Below, piece by piece: positions 1 through 8,936 of a stretch of 64,000 nucleotides of DNA. Every line of letters starts with the position of its first letter. Positions within the stretch are counted from its first letter, which is position 1. Source of the stretch: Segetibacter sp. 3557_3 (GTDB taxonomy: Bacteria > Bacteroidota > Bacteroidia > Chitinophagales > Chitinophagaceae); assembly GCF_004354985.1 (NCBI RefSeq), contig NZ_SMSK01000020.1, forward strand, positions 1-64,000, read 5' to 3'. The notes beneath the pieces are model-generated. The model searched no databases, was not told where the DNA came from, and was given only the letters and a program-made list of their open reading frames with translations. The translations under genes and the position numbers were made by a program.

Positions 1-386
1 TTTGAAGTAAGCATTCAATTTGCGTAACGGTCTTAATTGCAAAGGGTTTTTGGTTTTACAAATTACCCCAAAGTTGCAATCCAGGAAACATCAGCGTGCT
101 TATAAGGACACTCTTGTACAATAAACCATTGTGCAACAAACCAAACCAGCTGTTCGATACTCCGCCCGCCGGAACCGGAACTTTCCTTAAGGGGCTTATA
201 AACTTTATACGCGCTGCCAAAATCAGGACTCGACTGGCAGATTTTGTACACCGTTTCGTGGATGTTACGACAAATAATTCCTCACAATAATGGTGTGTTG
301 ATCTCTTGCAGCACATAACCGGTGAAGCAGATTATAGAACTATCCTCCCCCCCTTTCCGGTGATGGACTATTACGTAATGGGGATG
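1..386. other. Gene-free left edge
   Basis: No reading frame here looks like a protein. The short frames on both strands have no family resemblance, no recognisable domain and no neighbour context. No hairpin terminator or repeat stands out. It may be the intergenic tail of a gene left of the window. Confidence 0.4.
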
Positions 387-779
387 TTAGCGGCTGTTTC
401 TTTTGAACCCGTTGGGGAACGCTATAGCTAACAGAACAAATATGAGAAGGAAATTGAACTCCATGCCATTCCGCCCGAAGCCCACAACAAACCAGCCTTC
501 CTTGAAATGAATCATTACGATCCCAGCGACCAAAATCAAGATCGTTATTAAAACAGCCCATTTCACAAAGACTTGAAAAAGGAGGCAAACGGCACTTGCC
601 ACATGCGACAATTTGATGGCCCAGGCCAGTGGCAATCCAAATGGCGCAAGCCCAACCGCATTCAAATATCGATTACCAAAATCAGCTACGTCGTTGGTAA
701 CTATGCTCGGAATACTATGCATTAACAAGATAACAGCAGCAGCAAAGCGAAGCAAAAACGTACCATTAAAAATATTCAC
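387..779 (-). CDS. DoxX-like small integral membrane protein
   Basis: A 130-residue, very hydrophobic protein with about four predicted membrane helices (roughly residues 7-25, 45-65, 70-88 and 105-122) and a short basic C-terminus ending KRNSR. Size and helix spacing fit the DoxX/DoxD-like superfamily, whose members sit in the inner membrane and are loosely tied to redox or thiosulfate metabolism; most have no proven role. The start is an ATG followed by a short polar stretch before the first helix. It stands alone: the next gene on this strand begins some 2.7 kb away, beyond a repeat array. DoxX is assigned from overall pattern, not from a unique motif, so another four-helix family is possible. 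Confidence 0.6.
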   Translation of the reverse strand: MNIFNGTFLLRFAAAVILLMHSIPSIVTNDVADFGNRYLNAVGLAPFGLPLAWAIKLSHVASAVCLLFQVFVKWAVLITILILVAGIVMIHFKEGWFVVGFGRNGMEFNFLLIFVLLAIAFPNGFKRNSR

Positions 780-942
780 CCGATTAAGTATTGGTTTTAC
801 GGCAATTCAATGCTTGAGATACTTGCAAAATAGCATTTAACTTTCTACTCAACCCCTCCACCTGGCCACAGGCAACTTAAACAAACCACCGAATACTTTC
901 CTATTCCACAATTAAGCATACCTCAGCCCTACCTGCCTGGCT

Positions 943-1030
943 TATCAACCAATCAACCTATCAACCAATCAACTTATCAACCAATCAACTTCTCAACCAA
1001 TCAACCTATCAACTTATCAACCAATCAACT
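943..1030. repeat. Tandem array of a 16-bp unit
   Basis: About five and a half head-to-tail copies of TATCAACCAATCAACY, one of them shortened to its 8-bp half. Units differ by only one or two bases. There are no spacers, so this is not a CRISPR. It has no G on this strand and has no start-to-stop frame of interest. The surrounding stretch 780-942 shows no gene. Confidence 0.85.
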
Positions 1031-1049
1031 CCCCCCTATACCTATAACC

Positions 1050-1255
1050 TCAATACCTGAATCCCATTCTCCAATCCTCAATCCGCCCATCCGCAATCCG
1101 CAAATCCCAATACCTTAATACCCTAATACCTACATTCCATTCTCGATCCGCAATCCGCCCATCCGTAATCCGCAAATCCCAATACCCTAATACCCTAATA
1201 CCTACATCCCATTCTTCAATCCTCAATCCGCCCATCCGTAATCCGCGAATCCCAA
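1050..1255. repeat. AATCCGC-type short-period array next to a stop codon
   Basis: A roughly 90-bp unit is repeated a little more than twice. Each unit holds a run of AATCCGCCCATCCGYAATCC followed by AATACCCTAATACC. The array ends right at the stop codon of the molybdopterin subunit gene at 1258. Related arrays lie near 28830, 44750 and 45200. The 61-residue frame that can be read through it is only a translation of the repeat. Confidence 0.85.
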
Positions 1256-1257
1256 TC

Positions 1258-3498
1258 TTACCCAGTCAACTTATCCGGCGTAATCGGCAATTCCCTGATG
1301 CGCTTTCCGGTTGCGTGGTAAACAGCATTAGCTACTGCAGCAGCAAAACCAATCAGCGCTATTTCCCCAAGTCCTTTTGAACCCATAGGGTTGGTATGTG
1401 GATCGGGTTTATCGATAAACAAGGCTTCTATTTTTGGAACGTCGGCATGAACCGGCACATGGTAATCGGCAAGGTTGCTGTTAACATAGCGGCCAAAGCG
1501 GTGATCGATAACCGCATCTTCCATCAGGGCCATACCTATACCCCCAACAACGCCGCCAATTGCCTGGCTCTCGGCAGTTTTCCTGCTTACAATCTTACCC
1601 GCATCGGATACCCCAACAGCCCGGTGAACGCGAACAACACCTGTTGTCGGGTGCACACGCACAATTACAAAGTGCACCGAAAAAGAATACATGGAATACC
1701 GATCGCGTTCATTACCGCCTTGCGAGTTAAGCGTTATCTCGATTGACGGAAGGTTGTTTTTACGCAGAAGCTCGGTATAAGCAATCTTTGCTCCCCGGCC
1801 ATTTGCCTGAGATATTTCGCCACGGCTAAAACTCAGGTCTTCGTATTTGGCGCTGGCAAATCCCCTACCCTCTTTTGCAACAAGTTCAAACATCTTTTTT
1901 TTGATGGCCTCACTTACATCAACGACTGCTGAACCGAGGGTGGACGTTGTTGTTGAGCCACCCTGTGTCGGACCGGGAGGCATAGATGAGTCACCAAGTT
2001 CAAATATGATTTTCTGTGGTGGAAGTCCCATGCGATTTGCCGCAATTTCCGTCATAGCGGTTGCAGTACCAGGACCGCTATCGCTTACGGCACTTTGTAT
2101 TGTCATGGTGCCATCAGCAGACAGGGTTCCCCTTACACTTGCTCTCCCCCGACCTGCGCCGAAGGTACCGGTACTCATGCCATAGCCAACAAGCCAGCCA
2201 TCTTCCTGCATCGAACGTGGTTGGCGGTTGCGTTTAAACCAGCCGATTTGTTCCGCACCTTTTTGGTAACACTCTTTTAAAAACTTACTGGAAAAGGGCA
2301 GGTTTCGTTCAGGATCGCGTTCTGCATAATTCTTCAACCTGAATTCGATCGGATCCATATTCAGCGCATAAGCCATTTCATCCATGGCGCTTTCGAGTGC
2401 CCATGCCCCGGTTGCTTCACCGGGACCGCGCATCCAGGTTGGTGTGCTTATATCAAGCGGCAAAATCTTGTAAACCGTATTTACATTCGGGCATTCGTAT
2501 AAGAATTTCGACATGTTTACTGTACCCTCGGTAAACTCTTCGTACATCGAAGTTTCGGCAACTGCCTCGTGCGTTATGCCGGTGAGCTTTCCGTCTTTGG
2601 TAGCGCCAAGGCCGATTTTCTGAACGGTCATGGGGCGGTAACCCACCAGGGTAAACATCTGTTCGCGGGTAAGCATTAGTTTAACCGGACGCTTTACTGC
2701 TTTGGCACCAAGTACCGCCGCTATCGTATGCGGCCAGGTGCGTAGGGCCGCACCAAAACCTCCGCCAACATATTCTGCAATAACCTGCACATTTGCCTCT
2801 GGTAGTTTGAAAGCGTCCATAATAGCACGCTGCGATGACTTCACCCCCTGCGTTTTTTCGTACACCTTAACCTTGTCGTCACCATCCCAAATAGCAACAA
2901 GGCTATGCAGCTCCATAGGATTGTGCACTTCTCTTGCCAGCACATAATTTTGCTCAACCTGTACCTCTGCGTTTTTGTATGCGTCTGCGTCCCCTCTCTT
3001 ATACAACGCACGACCGGCATTGGATGGGGGAACTCCTTTGGCCGCATTTGCGGCAAGGTTGGTGCTAAATGTTTCCGTGTCAAATTCAGCTTTCACCAGT
3101 GTGGCGGCATGCATTGCCCTTTCGAGCGTATCGGCAATTACCATGGCTATGGGCTGATTATTGAAATAAATCGTATCGTCATGAAAGATCCGGAGTGGCT
3201 GCCCTAATGTTGGTCCCTTTTCGGGGTTGCCGCCTGTGCGGGGAGCGTTTTCATACCCCGGTACCTTGGGGGCGTTTGCATGGGTGATGACCTTGATGAC
3301 CCCTGCGGCCCGCTCTGCCTTTTTTGTATCGATGCTTTTTATTCTTCCTTTTGTAGCAGCACTATTAACTAGTATAGCATATACCAACCCTGCGGGGTGG
3401 TGCTCTGCTGCATATTTGGCTTTACCGGTAACTTTCATTTTACCGTCAACCCTGTCCAGTCCTTCTTTTTCGTCGATGAACAAATATTCCTTACCCAT
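1258..3498 (-). CDS. Molybdopterin-binding subunit of an aldehyde/xanthine-type dehydrogenase (PaoC-like)
   Basis: The large catalytic subunit of a xanthine oxidase family enzyme, which hydroxylates aldehydes or N-heterocycles at a molybdenum cofactor. The N-terminal hammerhead domain opens with RVDGKMKVTGKAKYAAE. The middle holds glycine-rich cofactor loops (GGGFGAALR, GPGEATGAW), and GSKGLGE near residue 712 carries the expected active-site Glu. At about 746 residues it matches PaoC length. The chosen ATG lies 64 bp after the FAD subunit stop; an upstream ATG at 3579 would overlap that gene by 17 bp, but its extra 27 residues do not resemble the family. It is the third gene of a paoABC-order operon. 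No PaoD-type cofactor chaperone is adjacent. The exact substrate cannot be told from sequence. Confidence 0.9.
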   Translation of the reverse strand: MGKEYLFIDEKEGLDRVDGKMKVTGKAKYAAEHHPAGLVYAILVNSAATKGRIKSIDTKKAERAAGVIKVITHANAPKVPGYENAPRTGGNPEKGPTLGQPLRIFHDDTIYFNNQPIAMVIADTLERAMHAATLVKAEFDTETFSTNLAANAAKGVPPSNAGRALYKRGDADAYKNAEVQVEQNYVLAREVHNPMELHSLVAIWDGDDKVKVYEKTQGVKSSQRAIMDAFKLPEANVQVIAEYVGGGFGAALRTWPHTIAAVLGAKAVKRPVKLMLTREQMFTLVGYRPMTVQKIGLGATKDGKLTGITHEAVAETSMYEEFTEGTVNMSKFLYECPNVNTVYKILPLDISTPTWMRGPGEATGAWALESAMDEMAYALNMDPIEFRLKNYAERDPERNLPFSSKFLKECYQKGAEQIGWFKRNRQPRSMQEDGWLVGYGMSTGTFGAGRGRASVRGTLSADGTMTIQSAVSDSGPGTATAMTEIAANRMGLPPQKIIFELGDSSMPPGPTQGGSTTTSTLGSAVVDVSEAIKKKMFELVAKEGRGFASAKYEDLSFSRGEISQANGRGAKIAYTELLRKNNLPSIEITLNSQGGNERDRYSMYSFSVHFVIVRVHPTTGVVRVHRAVGVSDAGKIVSRKTAESQAIGGVVGGIGMALMEDAVIDHRFGRYVNSNLADYHVPVHADVPKIEALFIDKPDPHTNPMGSKGLGEIALIGFAAAVANAVYHATGKRIRELPITPDKLTG

Positions 3499-3562
3499 AA
3501 CAAACGTATAATTTTTTGAAAGCTTTCCTATGCTGTGGGCAACGGGAAAGCCGTGATAAGCC

Positions 3563-4543
3563 CTAAACCTTCGCAGCAATCTTCAACGCTTCCACAACTG
3601 TGTTTGGCGCAAGTGTTAACTTGAACTTATTGTGCTCATAGGCTTTTGCGGTTTGCATTTCCAGTGCTGCTGCTGCCTTAAAGTTTTCTTCAGTTGCCGG
3701 TTTGCCCGCAAGGAATTTTTCAGCCGTAAACAGGCGCCATGGCTTATGCGCAACTCCACCCATGGCCAGTCGTGCATTGTTGATGGTATTGCCGTTGATA
3801 TCCAGCGCAGCCGCGACAGAAACAAGGGCAAAGGCATAGGAAGCCCGGTCGCGGATCTTAAGATAGTGTGCGTGTTTACTAAACGCGTTTTGGCTCAGTT
3901 CAACACCAACCACCAGGTCGCCCCGAACAAGGTTGTTATCGATTTCCGGCCGGTCACCAGGTAGACGGTGAAAGTCGGTGAAAGGAATACGGCGATCCCC
4001 TTTAGCGCCACTCACCAGCACAACCGCATCAAGTGCGGCAAGAGCAATTGCCATATCGCTGGGGTGAACCGCAATACACTTATCGCTTGCGCCAAAGATG
4101 GCGTGCATACGGTTATAGCCTTCCAGGGCACCGCAACCACTACCCGGATTTCGTTTATTGCACGGTAACACGGTATCGTAGAAGTATGGGCACCTTGTGC
4201 GTTGCAGCATGTTTCCGCCTGTTGTAGCCATATTTCTCAATTGCGCTGATGCGCCCGCCTGAAGCGCCAACGACAACAAAGGAAAATGCTTGACGACAAA
4301 AGGATGTTCCGCCACATCGGCGTTCAGCGCCAGAGCACCGATTAGAAGTTTGTTGTTTTTCAACACCACTTCCTTAAGCGGCAGATTGGTAATATCCACC
4401 ACCTTCTGAGGTGCTGTAACCCCTCTTTTCATCAGGTCAACAAGGTTGGTACCACCAGCAATGAACTGGGCCGACTTGTCCTTTAACACTGCATCTATTG
4501 CTGATCGCTGTTTAAGCGCCCTTACGTATTGAAAAGGTATCAT
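3563..4543 (-). CDS. FAD-binding subunit of molybdenum hydroxylase (PaoB-like)
   Basis: A 326-residue FAD subunit of the CO dehydrogenase/xanthine dehydrogenase medium-chain type. It passes electrons from the iron-sulfur subunit side to an external acceptor. The N-terminal half has AGGTNLVDLMKRG, the FAD pyrophosphate loop, and ATTGGNMLQRTRCPYF. Cysteines in TRCPY, LPCNK and GSGCGA (about residues 117-140) match the extra [4Fe-4S] site known from E. coli PaoB, which ordinary xanthine dehydrogenase FAD subunits lack. The C-terminal domain follows from about residue 220. The start overlaps the end of the upstream iron-sulfur gene by four bases (ATGA), a sign of translational coupling. The extra-cluster cysteines are the reason to prefer PaoB over CoxM. 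Confidence 0.88.
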   Translation of the reverse strand: MIPFQYVRALKQRSAIDAVLKDKSAQFIAGGTNLVDLMKRGVTAPQKVVDITNLPLKEVVLKNNKLLIGALALNADVAEHPFVVKHFPLLSLALQAGASAQLRNMATTGGNMLQRTRCPYFYDTVLPCNKRNPGSGCGALEGYNRMHAIFGASDKCIAVHPSDMAIALAALDAVVLVSGAKGDRRIPFTDFHRLPGDRPEIDNNLVRGDLVVGVELSQNAFSKHAHYLKIRDRASYAFALVSVAAALDINGNTINNARLAMGGVAHKPWRLFTAEKFLAGKPATEENFKAAAALEMQTAKAYEHNKFKLTLAPNTVVEALKIAAKV

Positions 4544-5196
4544 ATCTTATTGCCTCCGTTTTTAACTTCCATAATGGCATCAACAATATTGGGATAAGCC
4601 CCGCAACGGCAAATATTTCCACTCATATATTCGCGAACCTGCTCGGGAGAACTGGCATGCCCCTCGCGAACGCAGGCGACAGCCGACATAATTTGCCCGG
4701 GGGTGCAATACCCGCACTGGAAACCATCATGCTTGATGAAAGCTTCCTGCATCGGGTGTAGTTTATCGCCATTTGCAAGACCCTCAATTGTTGTTACCTT
4801 TTTACCTTCCTGCATTACGGCGAGGGTGAGACAACTGTTTACCCGACGTCCGTCAATGTGCACGGTACAGGCACCACACTGACCATGATCGCAGCCCTTC
4901 TTGGTACCTGTAAGCTTCATTTGCTCACGTAGTAAATCCAACAAGGTTACCCGGGGCTCAATGGAAAGGGAATGTTTAACTCCATTTACTTCAAATTTCA
5001 AAGGCACTTTTTCAAACACAGATGCAATTTCCTCGTCGTTTTCTGCAGCTTTGATTACCGCCGTAGGGGTGAGCGCGAGAGCAGTAAGCAGCGACGATTG
5101 CTTTAAAAAGTCTCTGCGTGATCCGTTAGGAGCATGGCTCGCACTTTCATTTTCCATGCAGGATTTATTTTTCTCCATATAATACTGATCCTTCAA
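4540..5196 (-). CDS. [2Fe-2S] subunit of molybdenum hydroxylase with Tat signal (PaoA-like)
   Basis: First gene of the operon, 218 residues. It carries two [2Fe-2S] clusters that relay electrons between molybdenum and FAD. A twin-arginine signal, GSRRDFLKQSSLLTALAL, lies at about residues 25-43. The plant-type ferredoxin cluster is CDHGQCGAC plus a further Cys, and the second cluster is CGYCTPG with CRCGAYPN. The Tat signal implies that the folded three-subunit enzyme is exported to the periplasm, as in E. coli PaoABC, since the other two subunits have no signal. Starts at 5196, 5178 and 5157 all keep the Tat motif and cannot be separated by sequence alone; the longest is given. Confidence 0.9.
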   Translation of the reverse strand: MKDQYYMEKNKSCMENESASHAPNGSRRDFLKQSSLLTALALTPTAVIKAAENDEEIASVFEKVPLKFEVNGVKHSLSIEPRVTLLDLLREQMKLTGTKKGCDHGQCGACTVHIDGRRVNSCLTLAVMQEGKKVTTIEGLANGDKLHPMQEAFIKHDGFQCGYCTPGQIMSAVACVREGHASSPEQVREYMSGNICRCGAYPNIVDAIMEVKNGGNKI

Positions 5197-5420
5197 CAGG
5201 ATTTTAGTTGGTATAAGAACCGGTTTGAATTAAGAAAGGTACATATTAAGGCCCTTAACAGGGGTGAAAACCGATGATTTATTTCAGCTTTCCCTATCCC
5301 GTATTGTAGGGTATTTAGATCGGATTATAACAGGGGCAAAAAATAGTTTACCTGTGCCGGGGTTGTACTAAAATATACCTGTAGCGGAATGCGTTAGAAG
5401 GGTTCCAATATCCTACTATA

Positions 5421-5690
5421 ATGACTGAAACACTATTTACCGTACTGTTTAAAGTACAGGCTGTGTCCTTAATGATGATGAAAGTTATCTTGCTGGCAAA
5501 GTATTTTGTTTTTGCGAAATACAAATCTCCCAATTGGAAAGCAGTTCATATGATCTACTTTCCGCCAGCGGAAATCCACTACAGTAATTCAATGGAAAGT
5601 GCAAAAGCCAAACTAGTGCAAAATCACCTGAGCATCAACTTTGGGCTTTTAATGCTGGCCGTATTCCTGATTAGAAACTGGCTTCCCTGA
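5421..5690 (+). CDS. Possible small membrane-associated protein, unrecognised
   Basis: An 89-residue frame with two hydrophobic stretches, one near residues 8-30 and one at the C-terminus (about 70-86). I recognise no family. It lies in the 557-bp space between two minus-strand genes, has no clear ribosome binding site and no terminator of its own. It may be a chance frame; an internal ATG cluster near residue 17 offers other starts. The rest of the 5197-5753 space shows nothing else. Confidence 0.25.
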   Translation: MTETLFTVLFKVQAVSLMMMKVILLAKYFVFAKYKSPNWKAVHMIYFPPAEIHYSNSMESAKAKLVQNHLSINFGLLMLAVFLIRNWLP

Positions 5691-5725
5691 TATACAAGCT
5701 GGAAGAGTAACCGGTAAAGCTTTTA

Positions 5726-5766
5726 AACATCCGGTATCCGGTTTTCACCGCTGTTACCAGATGTTT
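5726..5766 (-). terminator. Hairpin overlapping the M13 peptidase stop codon
   Basis: On the minus strand AAACATCTGGTA pairs fully, with one T-G wobble, with TACCGGATGTTT after a 17-base loop. The upstream arm is made of the last codons (Asn-Ile-Trp) and the stop of the peptidase gene. A short TTTAAAAG follows, so it is only a moderate intrinsic terminator. Confidence 0.55.
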
Positions 5767-7781
5767 ACGCGCACGCTATCTGCCTGGTACATCTTACTTC
5801 CCGGCTTTACATTGAACGCCTGGTAAAATTCAGGCACGTTTACGACAGCTCCGTTTACCCGTTGTTTCGCGGGAGAATGTACATCGGTCATGACCTGGTT
5901 GGCCAAGCGTTCTTTCCGCTCCTTGAACATCCAGCTATAGCTATAACCCAGGAAATAACGCTGTAGCGGTGTGAACCCGCCAATCTGTTCATTGTTCTTG
6001 TAGGCAGCCGTCTTTTTGAACGCATCAAGCCCCAGGAGGACACCGCCGAGGTCTGCGATGTTTTCTCCCTGTGTTGCTTCGCCATTGATATGAAGGGTAT
6101 CAACCGGAACATAAGCGTTAAACTGGTTAATGATCCGCTTTGCCCGGCTCTTAAACTGTTCCGCATCTGCAGGCAACCACCAATCTGTTAAGTTACCTTT
6201 TTCATCGTATTGCCTGCCCTGGTCGTCAAAGCCATGCGTGATTTCATGACCTATTGTTGAAGCTCCTGCATAGCCATAAACAAAGGCGTCATCAAGGTCC
6301 TCATCTTTCATACCAGGCACGGCAAATATTCCGGCTGGCAACACGATTTCGTTGTTACTGGGATTATAGTAGGCATTCCATGTTTGGGGTGTCATCTCCC
6401 ATTCGTCGCGGTTTACGGGTTTTCCCAATTTGCTTACCTCGTAGTTATGCCACCACTCCTGTGCGCGTTGAACGTTCAAAATAAACGGTCCGCGGTCTAT
6501 TTTAAGTGCACTGAAATCTTTCCATTTATCCGGGTAGCCCACTTTCTTTTTTATGCCCGACAGTTTACGATAAGCCTTCTGCTTGGTGCTATCGCTCATC
6601 CAGGTAAGTTTTTCGATACGCTCGCGGTAAGCATCCCTGATGTTTTCCACCAGGTCGGAATACCGCTTTTTCGCAGTTTCGTTGAAATACTCTTTTACAA
6701 AGATTTGCCCAAGGGCCTCGCCGATGGCCTGTTCTTCTGCATCCAAAACCCTTTTCCAGCGAGGCCGTGGTTGCGATGTTCCTGTCAGGCTTTTCCGATA
6801 GACAAAGAAGTTGTTAAACGACCTGGTATCGAGGTAAGGTGCACTTGCGCGCACAAGGTGAAAACGGAGGTAATTTTTCCAGACATCCAGCGGTGTAGTG
6901 GTGAGCAGGCTGTTGAGTGCTTTGTAAAACTCAGGCTGTCCCACTATTACGGAGTCAAGCTTTGAAATGCGTGTTTTAGCCAGGTAGTTGGTCCAGGCAA
7001 AATTCGGAGAAAGCTGGCCCAAAGCATTTACCGCCATTTTATTGTAATTGCGGTATGGGTCGCGGAGGTCGGCCAGCTTGCGACTGTTTTTGGCCATTTC
7101 AGTTTCCAGGGCCATGACCGACTTTGCGTTTGCAAGGGCAACAATACTATCATTGCCCAATTGCATAAACGTTTTTACCAGGTACTCAGCATATGCCTTA
7201 CGCACCCCTGCTGTACGCTCATCATTATTAAAATAATAGTCACGGTTTGGCATACCCAACCCACCCTGCATCATCTGGAAGGCATAAACATCACTGTTTT
7301 TGTCGTCCTGCGCAACGTAGTCGGTAAAAAGTACCCCAATGCCTTTGATATGGAGATCGGCAGTAACGTCAACGATGTCGGTAATCGTTTGCATCCGGTT
7401 AATCTTATCGAGATCCACTGCAAGCGGTTTTAAGCCCTGTTGTTCAATTGACAAGGTATCCATTCCGCTGTACCAGAAATCACCGATCTTTTGTTGTACA
7501 CCTGATGCACTTTTCTCCCGGGAAGCATCTTCATTAATTTTCCTTAACCGGGTATAGATTTCTTCCTGTACCAGGTTAGCGATCCCCCATGAGCTCTCCG
7601 CCTCAGGAATGGGTGTATTTTTAAGCCAGTTGCCCAGCGCATAATCGAAAAAGTCATCAGCGGGGTTAACGGTGGTGTCAACATTCTTTGCGAGAAAGTC
7701 CGGAGATGTCTTTTCGGTAGAGCTTGATTTACAGCCGGAGGTCAAAACAAGTGTAGCAATGATGATAATAGCAAGGCGCAT
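5754..7781 (-). CDS. M13 family zinc metallopeptidase lipoprotein (neprilysin/PepO type)
   Basis: A 675-residue secreted endopeptidase that cleaves short peptides, tethered by a lipobox (TLVLTSGC, Cys near residue 17). The peptidase M13 N-terminal helical domain fills roughly residues 40-430. The catalytic domain has NEIVLPAGI, the zinc motif HEITH (about residue 512) in GHEITHGFDDQG, and the third ligand in GENIADLGG. The protein ends in NIW, close to the usual CxxW end but without the Cys. The start was moved to the ATG at 7781, which places a clean lipoprotein signal at the N-terminus; the longer frame adds 31 unrelated Cys-rich residues. It is monocistronic and ends in a hairpin that overlaps its stop. 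Confidence 0.92.
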   Translation of the reverse strand: MRLAIIIIATLVLTSGCKSSSTEKTSPDFLAKNVDTTVNPADDFFDYALGNWLKNTPIPEAESSWGIANLVQEEIYTRLRKINEDASREKSASGVQQKIGDFWYSGMDTLSIEQQGLKPLAVDLDKINRMQTITDIVDVTADLHIKGIGVLFTDYVAQDDKNSDVYAFQMMQGGLGMPNRDYYFNNDERTAGVRKAYAEYLVKTFMQLGNDSIVALANAKSVMALETEMAKNSRKLADLRDPYRNYNKMAVNALGQLSPNFAWTNYLAKTRISKLDSVIVGQPEFYKALNSLLTTTPLDVWKNYLRFHLVRASAPYLDTRSFNNFFVYRKSLTGTSQPRPRWKRVLDAEEQAIGEALGQIFVKEYFNETAKKRYSDLVENIRDAYRERIEKLTWMSDSTKQKAYRKLSGIKKKVGYPDKWKDFSALKIDRGPFILNVQRAQEWWHNYEVSKLGKPVNRDEWEMTPQTWNAYYNPSNNEIVLPAGIFAVPGMKDEDLDDAFVYGYAGASTIGHEITHGFDDQGRQYDEKGNLTDWWLPADAEQFKSRAKRIINQFNAYVPVDTLHINGEATQGENIADLGGVLLGLDAFKKTAAYKNNEQIGGFTPLQRYFLGYSYSWMFKERKERLANQVMTDVHSPAKQRVNGAVVNVPEFYQAFNVKPGSKMYQADSVRVNIW

Positions 7782-7969
7782 GGAATACTTTTTCAGTTGG
7801 CTAAATATATTACAATCGAAGCAACTGCACCCGGCCGGGCAAGAATTTATAACAGCTCCTGTTAAGCTGATCAAAGTATGACGCGATAGCAGCCTTTAAA
7901 TCAACAAATACAATTCACAGCTTCGCGTATGTGGAGTTCGCAAGGAAGATCGTACCGCCTACCTAATGT

Positions 7970-8299
7970 TTAATCGGCAAACTTGTAATCATCTCTTTCC
8001 GGATAAAAAACATCCAGAAGTTCGCATGCGGTGATCGCCCTTCCACCGTGTTCAACAAATGGCGGGATTACCGCAACCAAACCAGGTTCAAGCAACTTTG
8101 TTTCGCCAGCTACCGACAATTCGAAGGACCCGGAAAGTACATGAGCAACCTGTTCATGCATATGATTGTGAAGCGGCATAGTTGCACCTGCTTCAACCGA
8201 CCAATATATAAAACTCATGGTTCCGGTATGTATTGCACGGGCTGTATAACCCTTAATAATTTCTTTAGAGGGGAGATCATCAATGTTGATAAATGCCAT
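7970..8299 (-). CDS. Small cupin-domain protein
   Basis: A 109-residue single cupin domain. The first metal-binding motif is seen as PLHNHMHEQVAHVLSG, with three His and a Glu, followed by GSFELSVAG. The second motif is AVIPPFVEHGG. Small cupins of this type bind a metal and include isomerases, dioxygenases and sensors, so the substrate is open. The internal ATG at 8299 (MAFINIDDLP) is preferred to the one at 8317, because cupin homologues usually begin just before such a strand. It is alone, with an intergenic stretch holding two mobile repeats on its 5' side. Confidence 0.75.
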   Translation of the reverse strand: MAFINIDDLPSKEIIKGYTARAIHTGTMSFIYWSVEAGATMPLHNHMHEQVAHVLSGSFELSVAGETKLLEPGLVAVIPPFVEHGGRAITACELLDVFYPERDDYKFAD

Positions 8300-8528
8300 A
8301 ACAGCAAATTCAAACATTTATCAATTACAAACAAAAAAAGTCATTGTCAAATTGTGTCAACGTGATTAAGCATACTGCCAAATGGCCTTTGTTTGAATTA
8401 CGATGAAGCGCCCAGGAGCAGCACAGTTTACCCAACCGATAACAATTTGCCAGCGACAATCCATGAGTGTTTTCTCGCATTGTCAGCAAGGGTTTTTGCA
8501 ATGAAAAACGTGGCGAATCATGTGGAGA

Positions 8529-8640
8529 AAGTGATTGACACCCCCGTCCGAACCGGTTCATCCGGGCGGGCGTCCGAACAGGGTTCATCCGGGCGGGCAA
8601 CGATGTAAAATAGCATTCCTGATGTTGGTCCCAAAAAAAA
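8529..8640 (+). mobile_element. MITE-like repeat, copy 1 (core with GC-rich insert)
   Basis: Core of the dispersed element: GTGATTGACAC, then a GC-rich insert of about 57 bp (8542-8598), then AACGATGTAAAATAGCATTC and TTGGTCCCAAA. The insert contains two related palindromic units with CCGAACCGGTTC and CCGAACAGGGTTC, each ending ATCCGGGCGGG. No clear terminal inverted repeats are left on this copy. The wider gap 8300-8936 holds no gene; a 154-codon frame through it reads only repeat sequence. Confidence 0.7.
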
Positions 8641-8706
8641 CCAAAATCGGAGAAGAGGTAGTTAATTAAAAGCACTAAGCCAGGGTACCGATCTACAATC
8701 AAGAGT

Positions 8707-8838
8707 CGATGTCGTTTACTTAAGGTGAGTGGCAGAAATTGGTGAATAAAGTGATGCGGTACAAGGGAGTGACACAACGATGGCAAATAGAATTTCCACA
8801 GCTGGTCACCAAAGATTTCTCTTAAGTAAACGACATTG
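8707..8838 (+). mobile_element. MITE-like repeat, copy 2 (complete, 132 bp)
   Basis: Complete element with ends CGATGTCGTTTACTTAAG and, inverted, CAATGTCGTTTACTTAAG. It is flanked by a perfect 10-bp direct repeat AATCAAGAGT at 8697-8706 and 8839-8848, which is a target-site duplication. The core GTACAAGGGAGTGACAC is followed directly by AACGATGGCAAATAG, so there is no GC insert. It has no coding capacity, so it would need a transposase in trans. Confidence 0.85.
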
Positions 8839-8936
8839 AATCAAGAGTTACAACTGGTCCTGTTTGTCCTGGTCTATAAATTTTGATACGAGAAAAAAAC
8901 GGTTTGGCTTTAAGACCCAAACCGTTTATGAATAGC

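Noticed and set aside
56-316. Three short overlapping frames at the left edge
   Set aside because: All are in competing frames with no recognisable product; none is supported over the others.
943-1255. Possible CRISPR array
   Set aside because: Units are head to tail with no unique spacers of even length, and no cas gene is present.
6384-6965. A 193-residue plus-strand frame
   Set aside because: It is inside the M13 peptidase gene on the other strand, whose family assignment is firm.
8325-8786. A 153-residue minus-strand frame
   Set aside because: It runs through two MITE-like copies and translates only repeat sequence.
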